Positions 25,301-38,835 of a DNA stretch of 64,000 bases are shown piece after piece. The position numbers and the translations under genes are program-made. Source of the stretch: Heliocidaris tuberculata (taxonomy: Eukaryota; Echinodermata; Echinoidea; Camarodonta; Echinometridae); assembly GCA_025618425.1 (NCBI GenBank), contig CM046837.1:24974793-25038792 (forward strand), written 5' to 3'. A model generated the notes under the pieces. The model was not told the origin of the DNA. It searched no databases and saw only the letters and a program-made list of their open reading frames with translations. How positions within the stretch are numbered: the first letter of the stretch is position 1; each line of letters starts with the position of its first letter.

Positions 25301-25340
25301 AAGAAATTCATAATTTCTGAGGAAATTATGAATTTCCTTT
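25301..25340. repeat. Hairpin, about 18-bp stem
   Basis: aagaaattcataatttc pairs with ggaaattatgaatttcctt with one mismatch near each end and a 2-4 base loop. It is bordered on both sides by similar pyrimidine-rich sequence. Confidence 0.75.
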
Positions 25341-27138
25341 TGTTGTATTCTTTGTTTCCTTTAATCATCTTTTCTTCCATCTTTCCTACCTTTCTATCCT
25401 CTCTCTATTATTCATGTTTTTTCTTTGCATCATCCTTATGTTGTTTTCTTGCTTCCCTTATTTTCTGTTTTTAGCTGAAAACGAAAAAATCATACTAAGA
25501 TAGAGACTTTTTCAATTTGCCCTCTTGAAGACACCACACAATTTATTGTTCGAAAATTTCTACCCAGCGAGCCGCATGGAAGAGGCAAAAAATTCAATTT
25601 GAAAGTGATTGCTGATACATATTTCAAGATTATAACAGTATGACAAATCAATTGTACACTTAAATGTAGCCACACAATATGAAACAACTCTGCTCCTGAT
25701 GGTCATTAAATGGGTGATTGAATTTCGTAACTCATTACACAGATTCAAAACAACTTTATTTGGCATGCACATTTATTTTGTAAATGTGGGGTTAGCACAT
25801 ATTTGGATTCATCAAAATGAAATCAATTCATCCACTCATCAGAATTTATGAGATTCATACATTTTTTTCTTTTTTGAAAATTTCAAAATTTTCAAATGTG
25901 AACCCAAGATGAATGTACATGTACATGTACATGTACATGTAGGCTTTCATCAGTAGAAATTAAGTCTTTGCGGGGGAGGATAAATCATAAAGTCCATCTG
26001 AATATCAAAATTTTCAATCCAATCTTTAAATCTCAAAACAACTAGTATACATGCGAATATACCGTAGCCCAGGTAGGTCCTAAATGCATTGACATTTATT
26101 TGTATTTTAATTGTTGTTCTGTGAAATTCATATATTGTTGTGTCTTGTTCAGATAATTTGCCCATACAGTGTATTTACAGGGTGTAATGTGGAAGAGTCA
26201 AGATGTTGCCTGTGGCATACATCTACATGTACATACGTGTAGGTGTTGCTGATGAATTTATATGAGGAGATGGATTCTGGTGGAATGATAAAAAAAATCC
26301 CCTTTCCCAAATTATGATGATAAACAAAACAAAGTCACTCAAACACAATTTATAACCTCTTCAAATCTTTTATCTTTTCTAAAAAAACACTCTTATCCAT
26401 CTTTCTGTCTGGTACAAATTCTTAAAAATAAGGCCTGTAGGACATTCAAATATAAGTAACAAGATTTATTTCCTATCAATCTTTCTTTTCAGGTTCAATA
26501 AGTCAGTCGACTGCGATATATACTTGAATCTGACAACAACTCTTCTACTTACATACATGTACTGTACACTAATATAATTTCTGGTTTTCTCCTAAGAGCC
26601 TTTATCCTCAAGGCAGTACTCAAAATAAATTTCATGGATAGCATACATGTATGTACATGTATTGTTATACATGTATGCGCACCGCTGGCATTAGCAGGGC
26701 ACGGCCATTTTGTGACCTAAATTTCTTTTTTTCGCGCGTGGGCACATTCTTCTCGTCTTTTCATCTTATGCATATTCATTTCTCCCTGTCCAGCTGTCGA
26801 ATGAAAATTGAGGTTTTCAATCGTACTTCTAGATTCAGTAAATCAAACTTGTTCCACACATATATAATTTGCCATTATTTAATGTCATTAAAATACAAAA
26901 AAATTGGCTTAAAAATAACCTTATTTGTCATATAATCGATTCAGAAAATCATGGTTTAATTTTGGTTTCCATGGTGATTTTTCTACGGTTTTCCAGGTAC
27001 ATGTATCAACATACATTTATTTTGATTATCATCCACTCTTCAAATTGTTCATTTGGTGTTACAAGTCTCATTCGCTAGTTGTCTTTTTTATTAGCCCCCA
27101 AAGTCGAAGTAGTTTCACCAACTTTCCTCTTTATTTTG

Positions 27139-27894
27139 ACCTTCATCCGGAAATTCGTCGAAAACTACGCATTACGGATCCAAATTGCAGTGTGTGAGGT
27201 GATATTTCATGTTTTGGGATATTGTTAACGATTTAATAACAATGTTATGTCGATTGGACTTTATTTCCGTGGATTTCGATGAGTTTGAAATCACAGTAAA
27301 AGCAGCCATCCCCCATTTCTATCGAGACGTGGATTAGCCGTACGCCGCCTGCATTGGGGTAGCAGAAGTCCAATTCCCCGTAGCGAGCGCTGCGTTCCAT
27401 GCAGGATTCCGAGTCATGGACAATAAACAAGCATCAACCTCGGATATAAATTCACACTAAAATCCCATTTAAATTAGTTATGACATTAATTATCCAAGCT
27501 TCATGTCATGGAAATGTAATGATTCGATTTTTGAAATGGTTTCGATCTAAAACTCCTAAAATTATGAGAAATAAGTTGATTTGTGGCAACCTCAGATGAT
27601 TTTGACCGTGTTTTTGTCAGAGCAGTGCATTATGTATGGGGCAGTGGGACGTGGCACATTTTTGGATACAAGTAGCTTGAAATTTCCTTTTTTTCTCAAA
27701 ATCAAAATCAAACCAATGTATCACCTGAAACATATACAAAATAGAATTATTACATTTTAAAGAAATAAAGTCAAATCGACGTAACATTGTTATTATTAAA
27801 TCATTAACAATATCGCAAAACATGAAATATAACCTAACATACTGCTATTTGGATCCGTATTGCGTAATTTTCGACGAATTTCCGGATGAAGGAC
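27139..27894. repeat. Inverted repeat pair (arms about 130 bp, spacer about 490 bp)
   Basis: 27139-27267 and 27762-27894 are inverted copies. The outer parts encode, pointing inward, DLHPEIRRKLRITDPN on plus and VLHPEIRRKLRNTDPN on minus. The peptide conservation may reflect coding origin of the arms or simply recent duplication. No known domain recognised. Confidence 0.75.
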
Positions 27895-28627
27895 ATCAAT
27901 ACAGTAGCTGCATGTATTGAACATAGATGGCGGTATGCCAATTAAGATGCTCATGAAGCAATTATCACTGTAAAATTTAGCATCTGGCATCACAACATCT
28001 CAGCATTACACTTCATGCTCTTCGATCATTTACAGCACATTCTGTGCTGACCCCGCGCCGGCTACGGCAAGAGGTCATCGTTTCTCATGCTAATATCATA
28101 TCTCACAGGACCATGCAGAAGGTAAGTCGAATCCTGTCACCCCTGCCTAATTTTATGAAATTTACTATCTTTATTGTACTTCAATTTTCTGCTTTTACGT
28201 TAGATTATGTTCAGAAGGATCCGGGCTAACTCGGCATAGGCCGAACTCGGCCTTGGCGGAAAATCACGGCTGAGTGAGCCCAGAGAGTTAAATTGATCAC
28301 AAACACTTGTGTTGAATTTCGCATTAATTACACATTTCAAAACACTTCAATTCAAATTATTTGATATCAGAGTGTAAAATGATTAGCAAAGAAGTAATGT
28401 TGAAAATTTCAAGAAGTAAAATTATATAATACATGAAATTTAAGGCTAAAAAAGGTACGGTGCGTAGTGTGGACTTCAACTCTTGAAACATAGAGTAGTT
28501 CGCCCTAGTGCCAAGTTATCTCTAATAACCTTGCATAAGTGTGAGTGGAGTTAGCCCGACCCCGTTCAGAACCACCACAGCAAACACCGAGGGAGGTTTG
28601 CAAGGTTCACCGTGCGTGGGAATGGGT

Positions 28628-29436
28628 GATTACACTCGTGCTTCGGAACCATTCGGTTCCACTTGAGATCACGTACCCCTGCTGAATGTGCAGCCTGCTG
28701 TAATAGTCCTAACCAAAACATAATAAATATCAAGGTAAAATTGAAACATCACTTACCAATACGTTGCCTTGGGTCTACTCTCGAATTTGATGAAAAGTTT
28801 CTGCACCCCGGTATTGAAAAAGCTGAATTTTGGAGCTTGAAATTTGTTTGCCGTGACTGGGCTGAGGTAACAGTTGATTGTACCATTTTTATATGTATTT
28901 TGCTGCCCTCTTGTGCCCGATATAGAAGATTACTTTTGGGGGTTCCGTGGTATGAGCCGCCGTTTGTAAATTTATCATTTAGACAATTTTTTTGAATATA
29001 ATTCAATAATTTACCTTGTCAAATAATTATTCGTATGAAAATGTCATAGAATGGGTGCAGGTATTTATGAATAATAATTTTCATGTTTTTAATTATTTAT
29101 AATGATGATTTAACAATATCCATTATTTATATTTATCTATTTTGCTTTCAAGTATAAATGATTTCACAATATTTATTTATGTGAAGGGGGGGGGGGGGAG
29201 GATTCACTTATCACGATTTATAAATAACAATTGTCACAATAATATATCTTTGCTTGACACTGTATCCCTTAAAAGGGAACCGGTAACTTTGTGGAGGCTT
29301 GATTTAATAAATCTAATTTTTGTATCTGTCTTGTATAATGATGTTCAGAAGGATGAATAAATAGCCAGGCATAGAAAGGTTTTCAAATATACAATGTTAT
29401 TATTAAGAAAAAGTGTGATAAGCTTAAATCAACAGA
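28628..29436 (+). repeat. Dispersed repeat piece B
   Basis: About 800 bases closely matching 63194-64000 (shared landmarks: gcctgctgtaat, acgttgccttgggtctac, gcccgatata, a poly-G run, gaaaaagtgtgata). Frames in the two copies differ by stops and shifts, so it is not a functional gene. Its full extent is unknown, because the second copy runs off the window. Confidence 0.88.
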
Positions 29437-32218
29437 CACATTAAACAAGAGCATTACGAATACATAAGTTAAAAAAATCCCAACAGATATCATGCTTAGT
29501 TACAACAATAGTTTATTTACAGATCCACAAATTTTTCAGCCTCTCCCTCTCCCTTTATCAATTAAGTGGAAAAACATATACAAATGATATACAGTTTCTT
29601 TAAAAAATATAACTTCACAAACGGCGCCTCATAACGACAAGGGTCGTCAGTATTTTTTCCCCGTCCGATTTTCCTATCACAACCACCATACCACCGAAAA
29701 TGCTCCAAGAGTAGAGACGACTTGCTTTGGAAGGTGGTAAGATTTGTCTTTTTTATCATTAGATCTAAGTTTGAAAAATTAATAATTTTACCAGCTAGAC
29801 CTAGCTTCAATACCTAGTCACCCCTCCGGAGTAAATAATTTACTTCAAGTTCATGGTGAGGTAAAAGAGCGTGAGTTAGGTGAAACTTAGTTTCAACCAC
29901 TCATAGCGACTTTACTATACTTAGTGTGTAGACTCTAGGCAGTCATCCACCTCGACACTTTCAAAACACCACTGCACAAAAGTCAACAACATTCACTCAT
30001 AATCGGCATTTAATTTACAAGAAACGACACCAACATATTCATGAAATACAATAAATTCAACTCACCGATGTTGGAAAAGATAATTTCGAAAATGAAATCC
30101 GTAATTTACTGTCACTTCTGGCGAAACGGGGTATCGCAAGTCATGATGTACATTTCCTGATCGCCGCGAGCGCTGACATCTCCCGCTAAAAAATTCGGTC
30201 GTTAAAAGTTCGGTTCCTATCGCGCACACGTAAGTCCCGATTTTCCGTGTGTGCGATCGTAGACATCGATGTGTACGCGATACCGAGTTTCGTTGTGAAC
30301 AAAATTTTATTGGCCGATTTAGTCTAAAAACATCGGCACCATGAAAACAACATGCGATCGCAAAAAAAATTGGCGGGGATTTCTTAGGTTTTGGACATGA
30401 TTTTGACTTTGGAATTTGCTGGAAATATCAGAAGTTCTTCCTAACGGCCATTTAAGGTAGGAAAGAGATTTTAAAGCGTTGAATTTGAAAGAAAGTATTT
30501 TAAACATTTATCTTACTTTTCCCCCCATACCTTAAGTACATGCGATAGAAAATGACTAGTATTTTTGCATTCGTCCCGCGTAGTGGTCAGTATGACCACT
30601 CTCCGTGGTGTGGTTTCAACGTAGACCTACCCGTAATGTAAGAGGAGTACGAGGTTATAATATAAATAATCATAACCTAGTTAGTACATTGGATGAGTGG
30701 GTGATTATGAGGCATAGTATTTCTGTGTTTACACCTGCCTCCAAGCGCCATAACGGCATGGGCTCTACAGCTCTGTGGCCAGTACCAGATTGATAAGCCA
30801 CAGAGCTCGTACAGCTAGCCCACACCACAGGTACAGGCCACGCATGCAGCAAGGCTCTACCATGTCTACGGCAAACTGTCGCGTAAGTGTGCGGCAACAG
30901 AAGGGGTTGGGTCAGCTCAGTGAAACACAGAATCGCCCTCAATGGATTCTAACGCGAGTTCTCGACAAATAAACGTAAAATCATACAAAAGTATAATATA
31001 AACATACCATTAAATGATAGTCTTTGGATGTAGGCAATCTCCAAAGTCATACAAACGCCAAGAAATTACCAAACAAGGTTTAGAACACTCCCAAAGTTAC
31101 ACCCAATCCAGGCGGAAATACACAGAAGCAGAGTGTAATGCAATCAGTAACACGTAAATCCGATCATGGCGGTCGTCAACACTAAACATGCTTTGTCAGA
31201 GAGGGCAGCATATATATTTCCTTATTAGCTCTGCATGATATTATCGTTCACATGGAGATCCTATTTATAAGAGGATCTCTATCATATTTCATTTTCCACA
31301 AAATTGTAGAGCATTATTCATGATCTTTGAACTTGGGAGGAGCTGAGCCGGGTATTCTGAAGACTGTTTTATCCGTAAAATTAGTGTTGTATTTTGGGAT
31401 TTTGATGTTCAAAACAAATTATAAAGCCAATTTACAACGGTGTTTGCGCATATAAATGTAGCCAGTTGGACCAAATAAAAAATTTGTTTCTCGTTCCCAG
31501 CTCTTCCTTTTTATTGGACCGCCTCAATTTTGTTTATTTGATATTTTTGTTCTGAAATGAAAAATGAATAAGAATATGAAGACATCCGGACAATGAGATA
31601 ACAAAGAAAAAAATGAGTACAGTGCAATTACTTTTCATTTTGAGCCTTTGAAGTGCATGTAGAACAAGTGAAATTCAAGTTTTTGAAAAATGTGTTGAAA
31701 TTGATCCAATAGCATATTTTGTGCATCAGAAAATATCAACTATTAACTAACATGGAACCCCTTCTCTTCATTTTCGAAAAATCCGGATGAGAAACTAGGA
31801 TTCTATTTTACTTGGCCTAATGAGTTACACTGTTCTACATGAGTGTGAGTCAGTACACTTTTTGAATTGAGTATTGTTTTTAACTTGGGATTAACAGAGT
31901 TTTTTTTTTTTTAGTATGTATGGATAGAGTATATATATATTCCTTTGTTGTTTGGTAACATTTGTTTTAATTTTGCTGTTAAGGTTCAGTGCACGACAGC
32001 CATTTTTTGAAAGATAGTTCAAAACTCATTTGCGCCAATACCTGCTGAAACAGGGACAAAAAAATTCACATAAACAATCAGCGTATATTGATGCATATGT
32101 TTCATCAAGACAAATAAACATGAGAACCAATAAATAAATGAACAAATAAATAAAGCCAGAAATCATAACACTCAGTGATCTTCACTGAAAAGTCCCTTTT
32201 CATAGTCATATTGGGCAC
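29437..32218. other. Gene-free stretch
   Basis: No gene or clear element. A short stem (acagctctgtggc / gccacagagct) lies at 30767-30808. CG content rises mildly around 30110-30260. Confidence 0.45.
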
Positions 32219-32473
32219 TTGGACATAGCTTTCAATCTTCCACATGGCGTCCGTTTCTCTCGATGCATTTCTAAGCTCGACGGAGCATCGCTACCATGGC
32301 CCTACGAAGTGTCTACCTGTCTTCTCGCAGGTTTTCTTGCTCATTGTGCAGTGGAATCCAAATCAGGCAAGGCATTGTTGATGTTGGCGCAAATGGGTTT
32401 TCACCCAGACACATTAACTGATTCCTGTACAGTAAATTCATTACTGAATCCCCACAAATGTGGTATCAAATAA
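32219..32473 (+). other. Isolated 84-codon open frame, unassigned
   Basis: The frame is gene-like in composition (for example DGASLPWPYEVSTCLLAGF, HCAVESKSGKALLMLAQMGF), unlike most frames here. I recognise no family, see no clear splice sites and find no neighbouring exons. It could be a fragment of a mobile-element protein or of a processed pseudogene, or chance. Confidence 0.2.
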
Positions 32474-32823
32474 AACTGGAAGAGTTATTCTATCTAACTG
32501 TGGTGCAAATATTATGATATTTCTATATTTGTAATATAAGCATTTTAAAAAGTGTAACATTTTTTCTGACTCGCACTATAGTTCTTACAGGTTTCTAATT
32601 ACATTAATAATTTCATGTTTCTTTCTGTTTTCGCCTCGTTAAAGCATGAAAGGCCCAGTGTTAGAACTCTCTTTTCACCTCTTATAATTGTCCCTTTCCA
32701 CCTCTGATAAAAGCCCTTTCCTCTTCTTTTAAGTGCCCCTTTTACCTATATTTCTAACTGGTTGTATTTACAAAAAGAGCCATATCTAGCTTCAAAGAAT
32801 CGATGCGGCTTTACAGGTACCCA

Positions 32824-33098
32824 CAGGGGCGGCGCTACAGGGGGGGCAGAGGGGGCGACCCCCCCCCCTATGATTTTTCAAGTAGTGAAAAAAGAAAAAA
32901 AGAAGAAAAAAGAAGAAAAGGAGGAAGAAAAGGGAAGAAAAGGAGGAAGAAAAGGGAAGAAAGAAGAAAGAGGAGTATTAAAAAGAGAGGTCTTAAACAT
33001 ATAACTCTATATTACCCCTGTTATTTAATGGAGAAAAATATGACGTCATCTTTAGGTCGTTTTGCCCCTCCTATCAAAATACCCTGGCGCCGCCCCTG
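32824..33098. mobile_element. hAT MITE, 275 bp, with perfect 8-bp target duplication
   Basis: The ends CAGGGGCGGCGC and GCGCCGCCCCTG are exact inverted repeats, and GGTACCCA flanks both sides (32816-32823, 33099-33106). An 8-bp duplication with CAGGG-type ends is diagnostic of hAT. The interior holds a purine tract of aagaagaaaaggagg units (about 32886-32976), so frames over it (KKEEKRRKGGRK) are artefacts. Confidence 0.93.
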
Positions 33099-34639
33099 GG
33101 TACCCATATTACTACGACTACAATGTAAGGCAGCAGAGCTCAGCAAAAGGGGCACAGTGCCCCTTCCCCCACCCACCCCACCCCCAGCAAAGGATTTCTC
33201 CTTCCACTTGCTCGAATGTGCCAATAATTTACACCAAGTAAGGGCAATATTTTCTGATAATGTCCCCATAACTCACTCGCTACGCTCGCTCGCTCTTACA
33301 GTATATAATGAAATAAAGTATGTTATATATATCGGTGAAATCCTAAAGAAAACGACAGGGTTAATGTACAAATTAAAATATCATATCCCCAAATTAATTT
33401 GCTTTTGTCATTTTCATTACTAGTATATTAATGTACAACTCAAGGACTTCAGCATTAGAAAAAAGAGTCGGAAATTTTTTGCTCACTCGCTTTGCTCGGG
33501 AAGCTGAAATAGTGACCAGAACCACAATAAAAAGGAAAAAGGTGATGTTTGATAATAATTATATCAATTAGACTGTATGGTAATACCAATGTCACAAAAT
33601 GGTCCATTTTTCGCTTTATGTTCACCCCATGTAGGTGCCCCCCAAAGTGCCCTTTTTTGCTGGTGTGCCCCCCCCCCCCTTTGAAAGACGCTCCGACGCC
33701 CCTGTGTTTTATCTTTATTTCAGGGACACATATTTTTATTGTCATAATAAAATCTGAACGATGCATCATTCTAATGACTGCTCATTTGCGGCTGCGTATA
33801 TAGGACACATAAAGTTCCGGAAAGCCATTTACGTGAACTCCAACAGTTGCAAGTTTAACAACAATTAAAATCGCTTCACTAAGGCCCCCCCCCCAAAAAA
33901 AAAAAAAAATTTAAAGTCATATCATTTGGTGTCCGGCTAAATTCGGTCCACACAATAGCGAGTTTAGGGGCACATCTGGCCCATGCCCCTACACCTTTTG
34001 AACCCCAAGTACCTTTTATATATGTCAGTCAGTACTCACTGGCAATTGGGTTTCAAGCGGGAAAGTCGTAGCTACACACATCTGAACAACTCTAAATTTC
34101 ATGTTTTGTACAATTTCCAGCTCAGGCTTGCAAGCATACCCAGGGAAATAGGAGAAAAGTAAACATTTTGGTAAAGTATTTAAAAAAGTAGGATCTAGGA
34201 GACAGAAAGTTAAGTAGGATCACAGTAGAATGATGGCAGGTTCTTAATCAGATTCGGTTACCCCCACCACCCCCCCCCCCCCCCCCTCCCCCGGTGTCAA
34301 TTAGTGCTATGACTGAGACCTCGGTATTTGTATTTACTGTACTGATATATACCGGTAATACTCATTTCATGGCCAAACTCAAAAGAATAGTTTAAATAGC
34401 TTTGAGAAAAACATGCTAGATGGGATGAACACACTGCCCCTTTCATCTTCTTTGGAATAGAGCAATGGGTATATAATTATGGCTGCACTTCCATCTTGTG
34501 GTTGACCCCAAAGACCCAGTAGTTAAAGATCCTGTAACTCCAGGCTAGCATCCTTTTGTTTGGGGCTGGGTCCGCGCCCAGGGGGGGGGGGGGGGGGGGG
34601 GGGGGGGTATGTCTCATTGAAGCCTGTACGGCATCAGTC
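33099..34639. other. Gene-free stretch with homopolymers
   Basis: No gene seen. Poly-C at 33667-33678, 33886-33894 and 34268-34286, and a 28-base poly-G at 34580-34607. The segment 33480-33705 has features of a decayed CAGGGGCG-type element (cgacgcccctg at its right side). Confidence 0.5.
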
Positions 34640-36088
34640 TATGTAACGATATTTCGTATATCAGTCAAATGAACGAAAAAATAATAACATTTTTAAAAGA
34701 GTTGTCGTCAGAAATTAAAGATAAAAGGTTACTTTGGGACTTTTTAAAAATGAAGGTACGTAGTTTTTCTCAAAAATATTCTAAGCAGATTGTAAAAGAT
34801 ACGAAGGAAAAAACTGAAGTCTTGCGGAAAGAGAAGTCCAAGAATTAGAAAGGAAAATTTGCAAATAGCGCGAATGGCGATTTAGTTAAAAGATTAGAGT
34901 TTAAACGTAAAGAATTATGAAAATACTAGGAGTATTTTTCAGTTTAGATATACAAGTAAAAGAGAGTATGAACTATAAGGAAATTCTAAGAAAAATTTTA
35001 AGATCTCTTTCATGGTGGAAACAGAGAGACTTAACCTTAATGGGAAAAATTCAGTTGTTAAAAAATGTTTATATACTCTAAGTTAATGTTTATTGCGTCA
35101 CTTACTCCAATTCCTCATTCGGTATTTCATGAACTTGGAAAAATGACTTTTGCATTTTTATGGAGAGGAACAGACAAGATAAAACTGACGACGATGTTTC
35201 TAGATTATAAAAGTGGGGAACTTAAAATGATGAATTTTTGAATTGTTGATTAAAGTTCAAAGAATAATGTGGGTAAAGAGACTATTAGGTGGCGACCAGC
35301 AAATGAAATGGAAACAATATTTTGATTATTGTACTCGGCATATAGGAGGGAAATTCATTTTCTTCTGTAATCATGAAATTAGACAGCTCAAGATATCTTT
35401 ACTGCCATTTTATGTGGAACTATTAGAGACATGGTTAGACGTGGGAGATTTAAGACAATTATAAAGGTAATGAAGTTATTATTAATCATAAACATAATAT
35501 GTTTTCAAGGTTTTCCATTCTATCATGTAGATTTAATATCGAAATGAAAAGTTAGATTGGAACATGATAAAGATGGTGAATTAAATACAGATGCATATTT
35601 TACTAGTAGAGATCTTAGTTCATGGAATATATTGCAGGTAAAACACATATTTGAGAAAATTCCCTTTGGTTGGAAAAGGCAAATGCATATTACAGATGAA
35701 AAGAAGAAGGAATTAGATAGGGAAGGAATTTTATTTTTGCTCGCAGATAAAATTGTCCCCTTAAGTGAAATTGTTTCGAAGAGATTATGTACAACTATCA
35801 TCAACAGTAAATCAGAATTACCCCCTGTATAGATTAAAAGAATCATTTGATTTGTCTATTAGAGATATTGAAAACATTTTCCTTAGACCGTCCAAGGAAA
35901 TGTACTTTAAATAGTAAGCTTAGGGAATTCCAATTAAAATTCTACATGGGATTATTTACACGAATCATGATTTATACCGGTTTGGACTGGTTCCAAGTAT
36001 ACTTTATTCAAAATTGTAATCTTTCTATTTTTGTATATCTGTTGATTTCACTGAAAAGAAATTAATAAAAGAGTAAAAAAAAAAAGTG
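34640..36088 (+). pseudogene. Decayed non-LTR retrotransposon (LINE) reverse-transcriptase remnant
   Basis: Translation in shifting frames gives pieces typical of the linker and C-terminal part of L1/Tx1-type LINE ORF2: DKRLLWDFLKMKVRSFSQKY (about 34711), then WWKQRDLTLMGKIQLLK (about 35019), FHELGKMTFAFLWRGTDKIK (about 35130), RIMWVKRLLGG (35264), YFDYCTRHIGGKFIF (35320), and SKLREFQLK (about 35910). The catalytic core expected between the first two pieces (including the FADD-type motif) is absent, so an internal deletion as well as stops and frameshifts has killed it. The A-rich stretch at 36066-36088 (taataaaagagtaaaaaa) is a plausible 3' tail. Identification rests on family knowledge of the motif order; the clade is less certain. 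Confidence 0.8.
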
Positions 36089-36744
36089 ACTCTCTTAAAA
36101 GCAACCTAAATGAGGATTTATTAGTCGAGAGGTTTTTGATACCCTATTCAGGGAAACCCGTGAAAAATTTCTGATTTTTAGATCCTTAACAGGGATTTTT
36201 TTAGATCTTGCATAGTATTGTCACGGACCTATACTAGATGGTATTGTACATCCCTTTTACATAGGTAAAATAGAAAAATTAAATGATAAAATAAAAATAT
36301 ATTTAAAAATACAGTAAAGAGAAGGTTAAAGAATGAAAAACAAAGAACTACACAATGAAAGATAGAAATAAAAACAAACAAATACATAAGGAAATATAGA
36401 CAGAAGACAATGGAAAATTGAAAATAAAATACAAGGGAATAGTAAGAAAAGAAACATAATGAACTTCATAGAAAAAGATAGGAAACGAGAGAAGACAGAG
36501 AGAGAAAAAAATATATACAATGAGAAGACAGTAAAAAAAACAAAAGGATGAAAAGAATGAGAAGATCAAAGTAGGAGAAAAACAAAGATCTACATACATG
36601 TACGTATATCAGAAAAGATAGAAAACGAGAGAAGAAAAACAATGAAATACATATAGGCCAGGAGCCTGTCCCGATTTAGTCACCCCATGTTACATATGAG
36701 ATTTGACCCCTTAAAGTTACTTAGACCATCCATGTTATTCACAA

Positions 36745-37051
36745 AGCTTGGAAGCTCGAAGCCGCTGGGTTTGACACCCCAGAGCCCCCCCCCCCCCCCC
36801 AAAGGGCCCCAAAGTCAGGTCGATTTCAACCCATCTAACATATGGGCCAAACTTTGTCAGAAGGAAGGTGTATGCCTATACATTACCAAAACACAAAAAC
36901 TGACAAAATTTTCAGTCGGGATGGGCTGTCAGGCGGCCCCTAAAAATTGGGGCAAATTTTTCCTTTTAAGGCCCATCGACCAAATTTTGTCAGAAGGAAG
37001 AGGAATGGGTGTACATTACAAAAATATAAAAACTGACAAAAATTTCCATTG
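36745..37051 (+). repeat. 307-bp direct repeat, copy 1
   Basis: Nearly identical to 38836-39142 in the same orientation, 2.1 kb away. Each contains a poly-C run and two internal subunits (tttgtcagaaggaag...ctgacaaaa) of about 130 bases. The shared open frame reflects the repeat and is interrupted by the homopolymer. Confidence 0.93.
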
Positions 37052-37923
37052 GGAAGGGGGTGTAACACGCCCCTGAAAAAACACCAAAGTGCCCCTAAAT
37101 CAAGATTTGCGGCCCAAATTGCTCTGGATGTAGAGAAAAAACATTTTTACGCATCACAACCTTAATAACTCCAGTGTGTCATTCAATTCATGTCAAAGTT
37201 ACATAGTACAATCGCGAGTATTGTAACTTTCTTGGTGTGCAATTTGGTGTCAAATGATCATTTCAATGATAAGTTATTAAATTGAAAAATTTTATTGCTT
37301 TCTCAAAGGTAGGATTATGTAAATACACCCATTGTCCATCGGCGCCTGTTTGACAAGGCATAATAGAGTGCTTGCAAGGTATTTGTGTAATTAACACATG
37401 AATGGTAGATTTCAGCATGGCAGCCACATAGCCCAGATAACAAGCTCCTCTATTATGTCTTGTCAAAATTTCCATGCGAGATGATATCCTTTTTTTTTTT
37501 TTAATTCAAAAAAATCCTGTCAATACAAAATATTGATTGCAAATTTTCAAACATTGAATCTGTTATTATTATATTCACAGCATAGGATTTGTATTGTAAA
37601 GAATACTTTCATTGGTGTATATTATGGAATGCCCTATGTTATTCATTTTCATGCACACCAGTTGCAATGTTCAACAGCATGGATTTCTCAGATTACCTTT
37701 TATTATCTGCTTATACTGGACAACTGGAAGATTCTGGCAAGGATATACTGTAAGCAATTTTCATTACACACTTACTGTTTTACACACACCACAGTCAATA
37801 CGAACAAGCTGACATAATATATTCAAATTTTATGGATATCCCTTGAACAAAATGGAAATATACCGACAACCTAAAATCTTGCCCAAGGCTTACTGACGTA
37901 GCAGCACTGATGAATTCAAGACA

Positions 37924-38105
37924 CTGTAAAACCAGAAACTATCGCGAATTGTTAATGACGCCAATTTTGGAGCAAGAAACTTTCGCGAATTGCAATAATT
38001 TTATGTTGTTTCAATTGTGATTTGATTTGGTGGAACTTTCGCGAATCTCGCCAACTCGCAAAATTCGCGAAAGTGTCATGCCCGCAAAAATTTCCGGTTT
38101 TACAG
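37924..38105. mobile_element. MITE, 182 bp, tttcgcgaa-rich
   Basis: ACTGTAAAACCAGAAA at the left is the inverse of the right end (TTTCCGGTTTTACAGT). The interior is rich in tcgcgaatt/aattcgcga words. This is the type of mariner-like MITE seen at 20237, with flanks partly decayed. Confidence 0.8.
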
Positions 38106-38131
38106 TAGATTCCATGCACAAATACCATATC

Positions 38132-38205
38132 GTCTGTTTGGAGCCAAAAGGGCGTTAATTCACATCTTTTATACAGAGTTAACGCCCTTCTGGCTCCAAG
38201 CAGAC
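38132..38205. repeat. 74-base hairpin with 27-bp stem
   Basis: 38132-38158 pairs with 38179-38205 with 25 Watson-Crick pairs of 27, plus one G-U wobble and one A-C mismatch, around a 20-base loop. The size and shape resemble a microRNA precursor, though a tiny MITE is equally possible. Confidence 0.85.
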
Positions 38206-38835
38206 AATATATAAATGTACTGAAACAATGTGTGAATTAAGTAGTTTGTCATTCAGTGGATTGGGGGACAAATATCCATACATTTAAATACACGGGTAAA
38301 CATGCCATTCTTATACATACCGTCTCCACTTGATCTCTATTAATTGATAAAAGTATGACATGCAAAGAAAGTATAGTCCTAGACAGATCTTCGTGTCTTC
38401 TTGTTTTTATTTCCTTTTTCTTTTTCCTTTGCCATTATATGGCAAGCTGGAACCTTACAACTTAAAATAAATATAACAAATCTACAACTCAGTTCATATA
38501 CATAATTACAGTTTCTGTTTTATAAATCACCAATTTTCACTTTCACATGGGTGTATCCTCATTCTAAAGTACATTAGGCACTGAAACTAGACAACTCAAA
38601 CAAAAGAAAAATAAAGACTAAAACCCCACAAAAGTTCTTTACTCAATAAATTCTGTCACAAGGATATTAGAGGGTGAACTTTCTTCCAGTGATGATGAAT
38701 AGCAATAGCAAAGAGATATGAAAGTATCAAACATATAAAAAAATCATCAAATTATGTTCTACTGAGCCACATATGTACTAGTACTTGCAGTACTAATATT
38801 GACTTTGAACGCATATCAGTATACAAGAAAACTAC

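Larger units (their letters stand above)
24079..28627. other. Gene-free stretch
   Basis: No gene seen. It holds pyrimidine-rich tracts (24930-25130, 25330-25470), a hairpin at 25301-25340, a TACATGTA run at 25914-25941, and the 27139/27762 inverted repeat. Confidence 0.5.

Noticed and set aside
28663..28995. 110-codon frame in dispersed repeat piece B.
   Set aside because: The second copy at 63 kb is broken by stops and shifts, and no known domain is seen.
32762..33423. 206-codon Lys/Arg/Glu-rich frame.
   Set aside because: It runs straight through the hAT MITE and its purine tract; not a gene.
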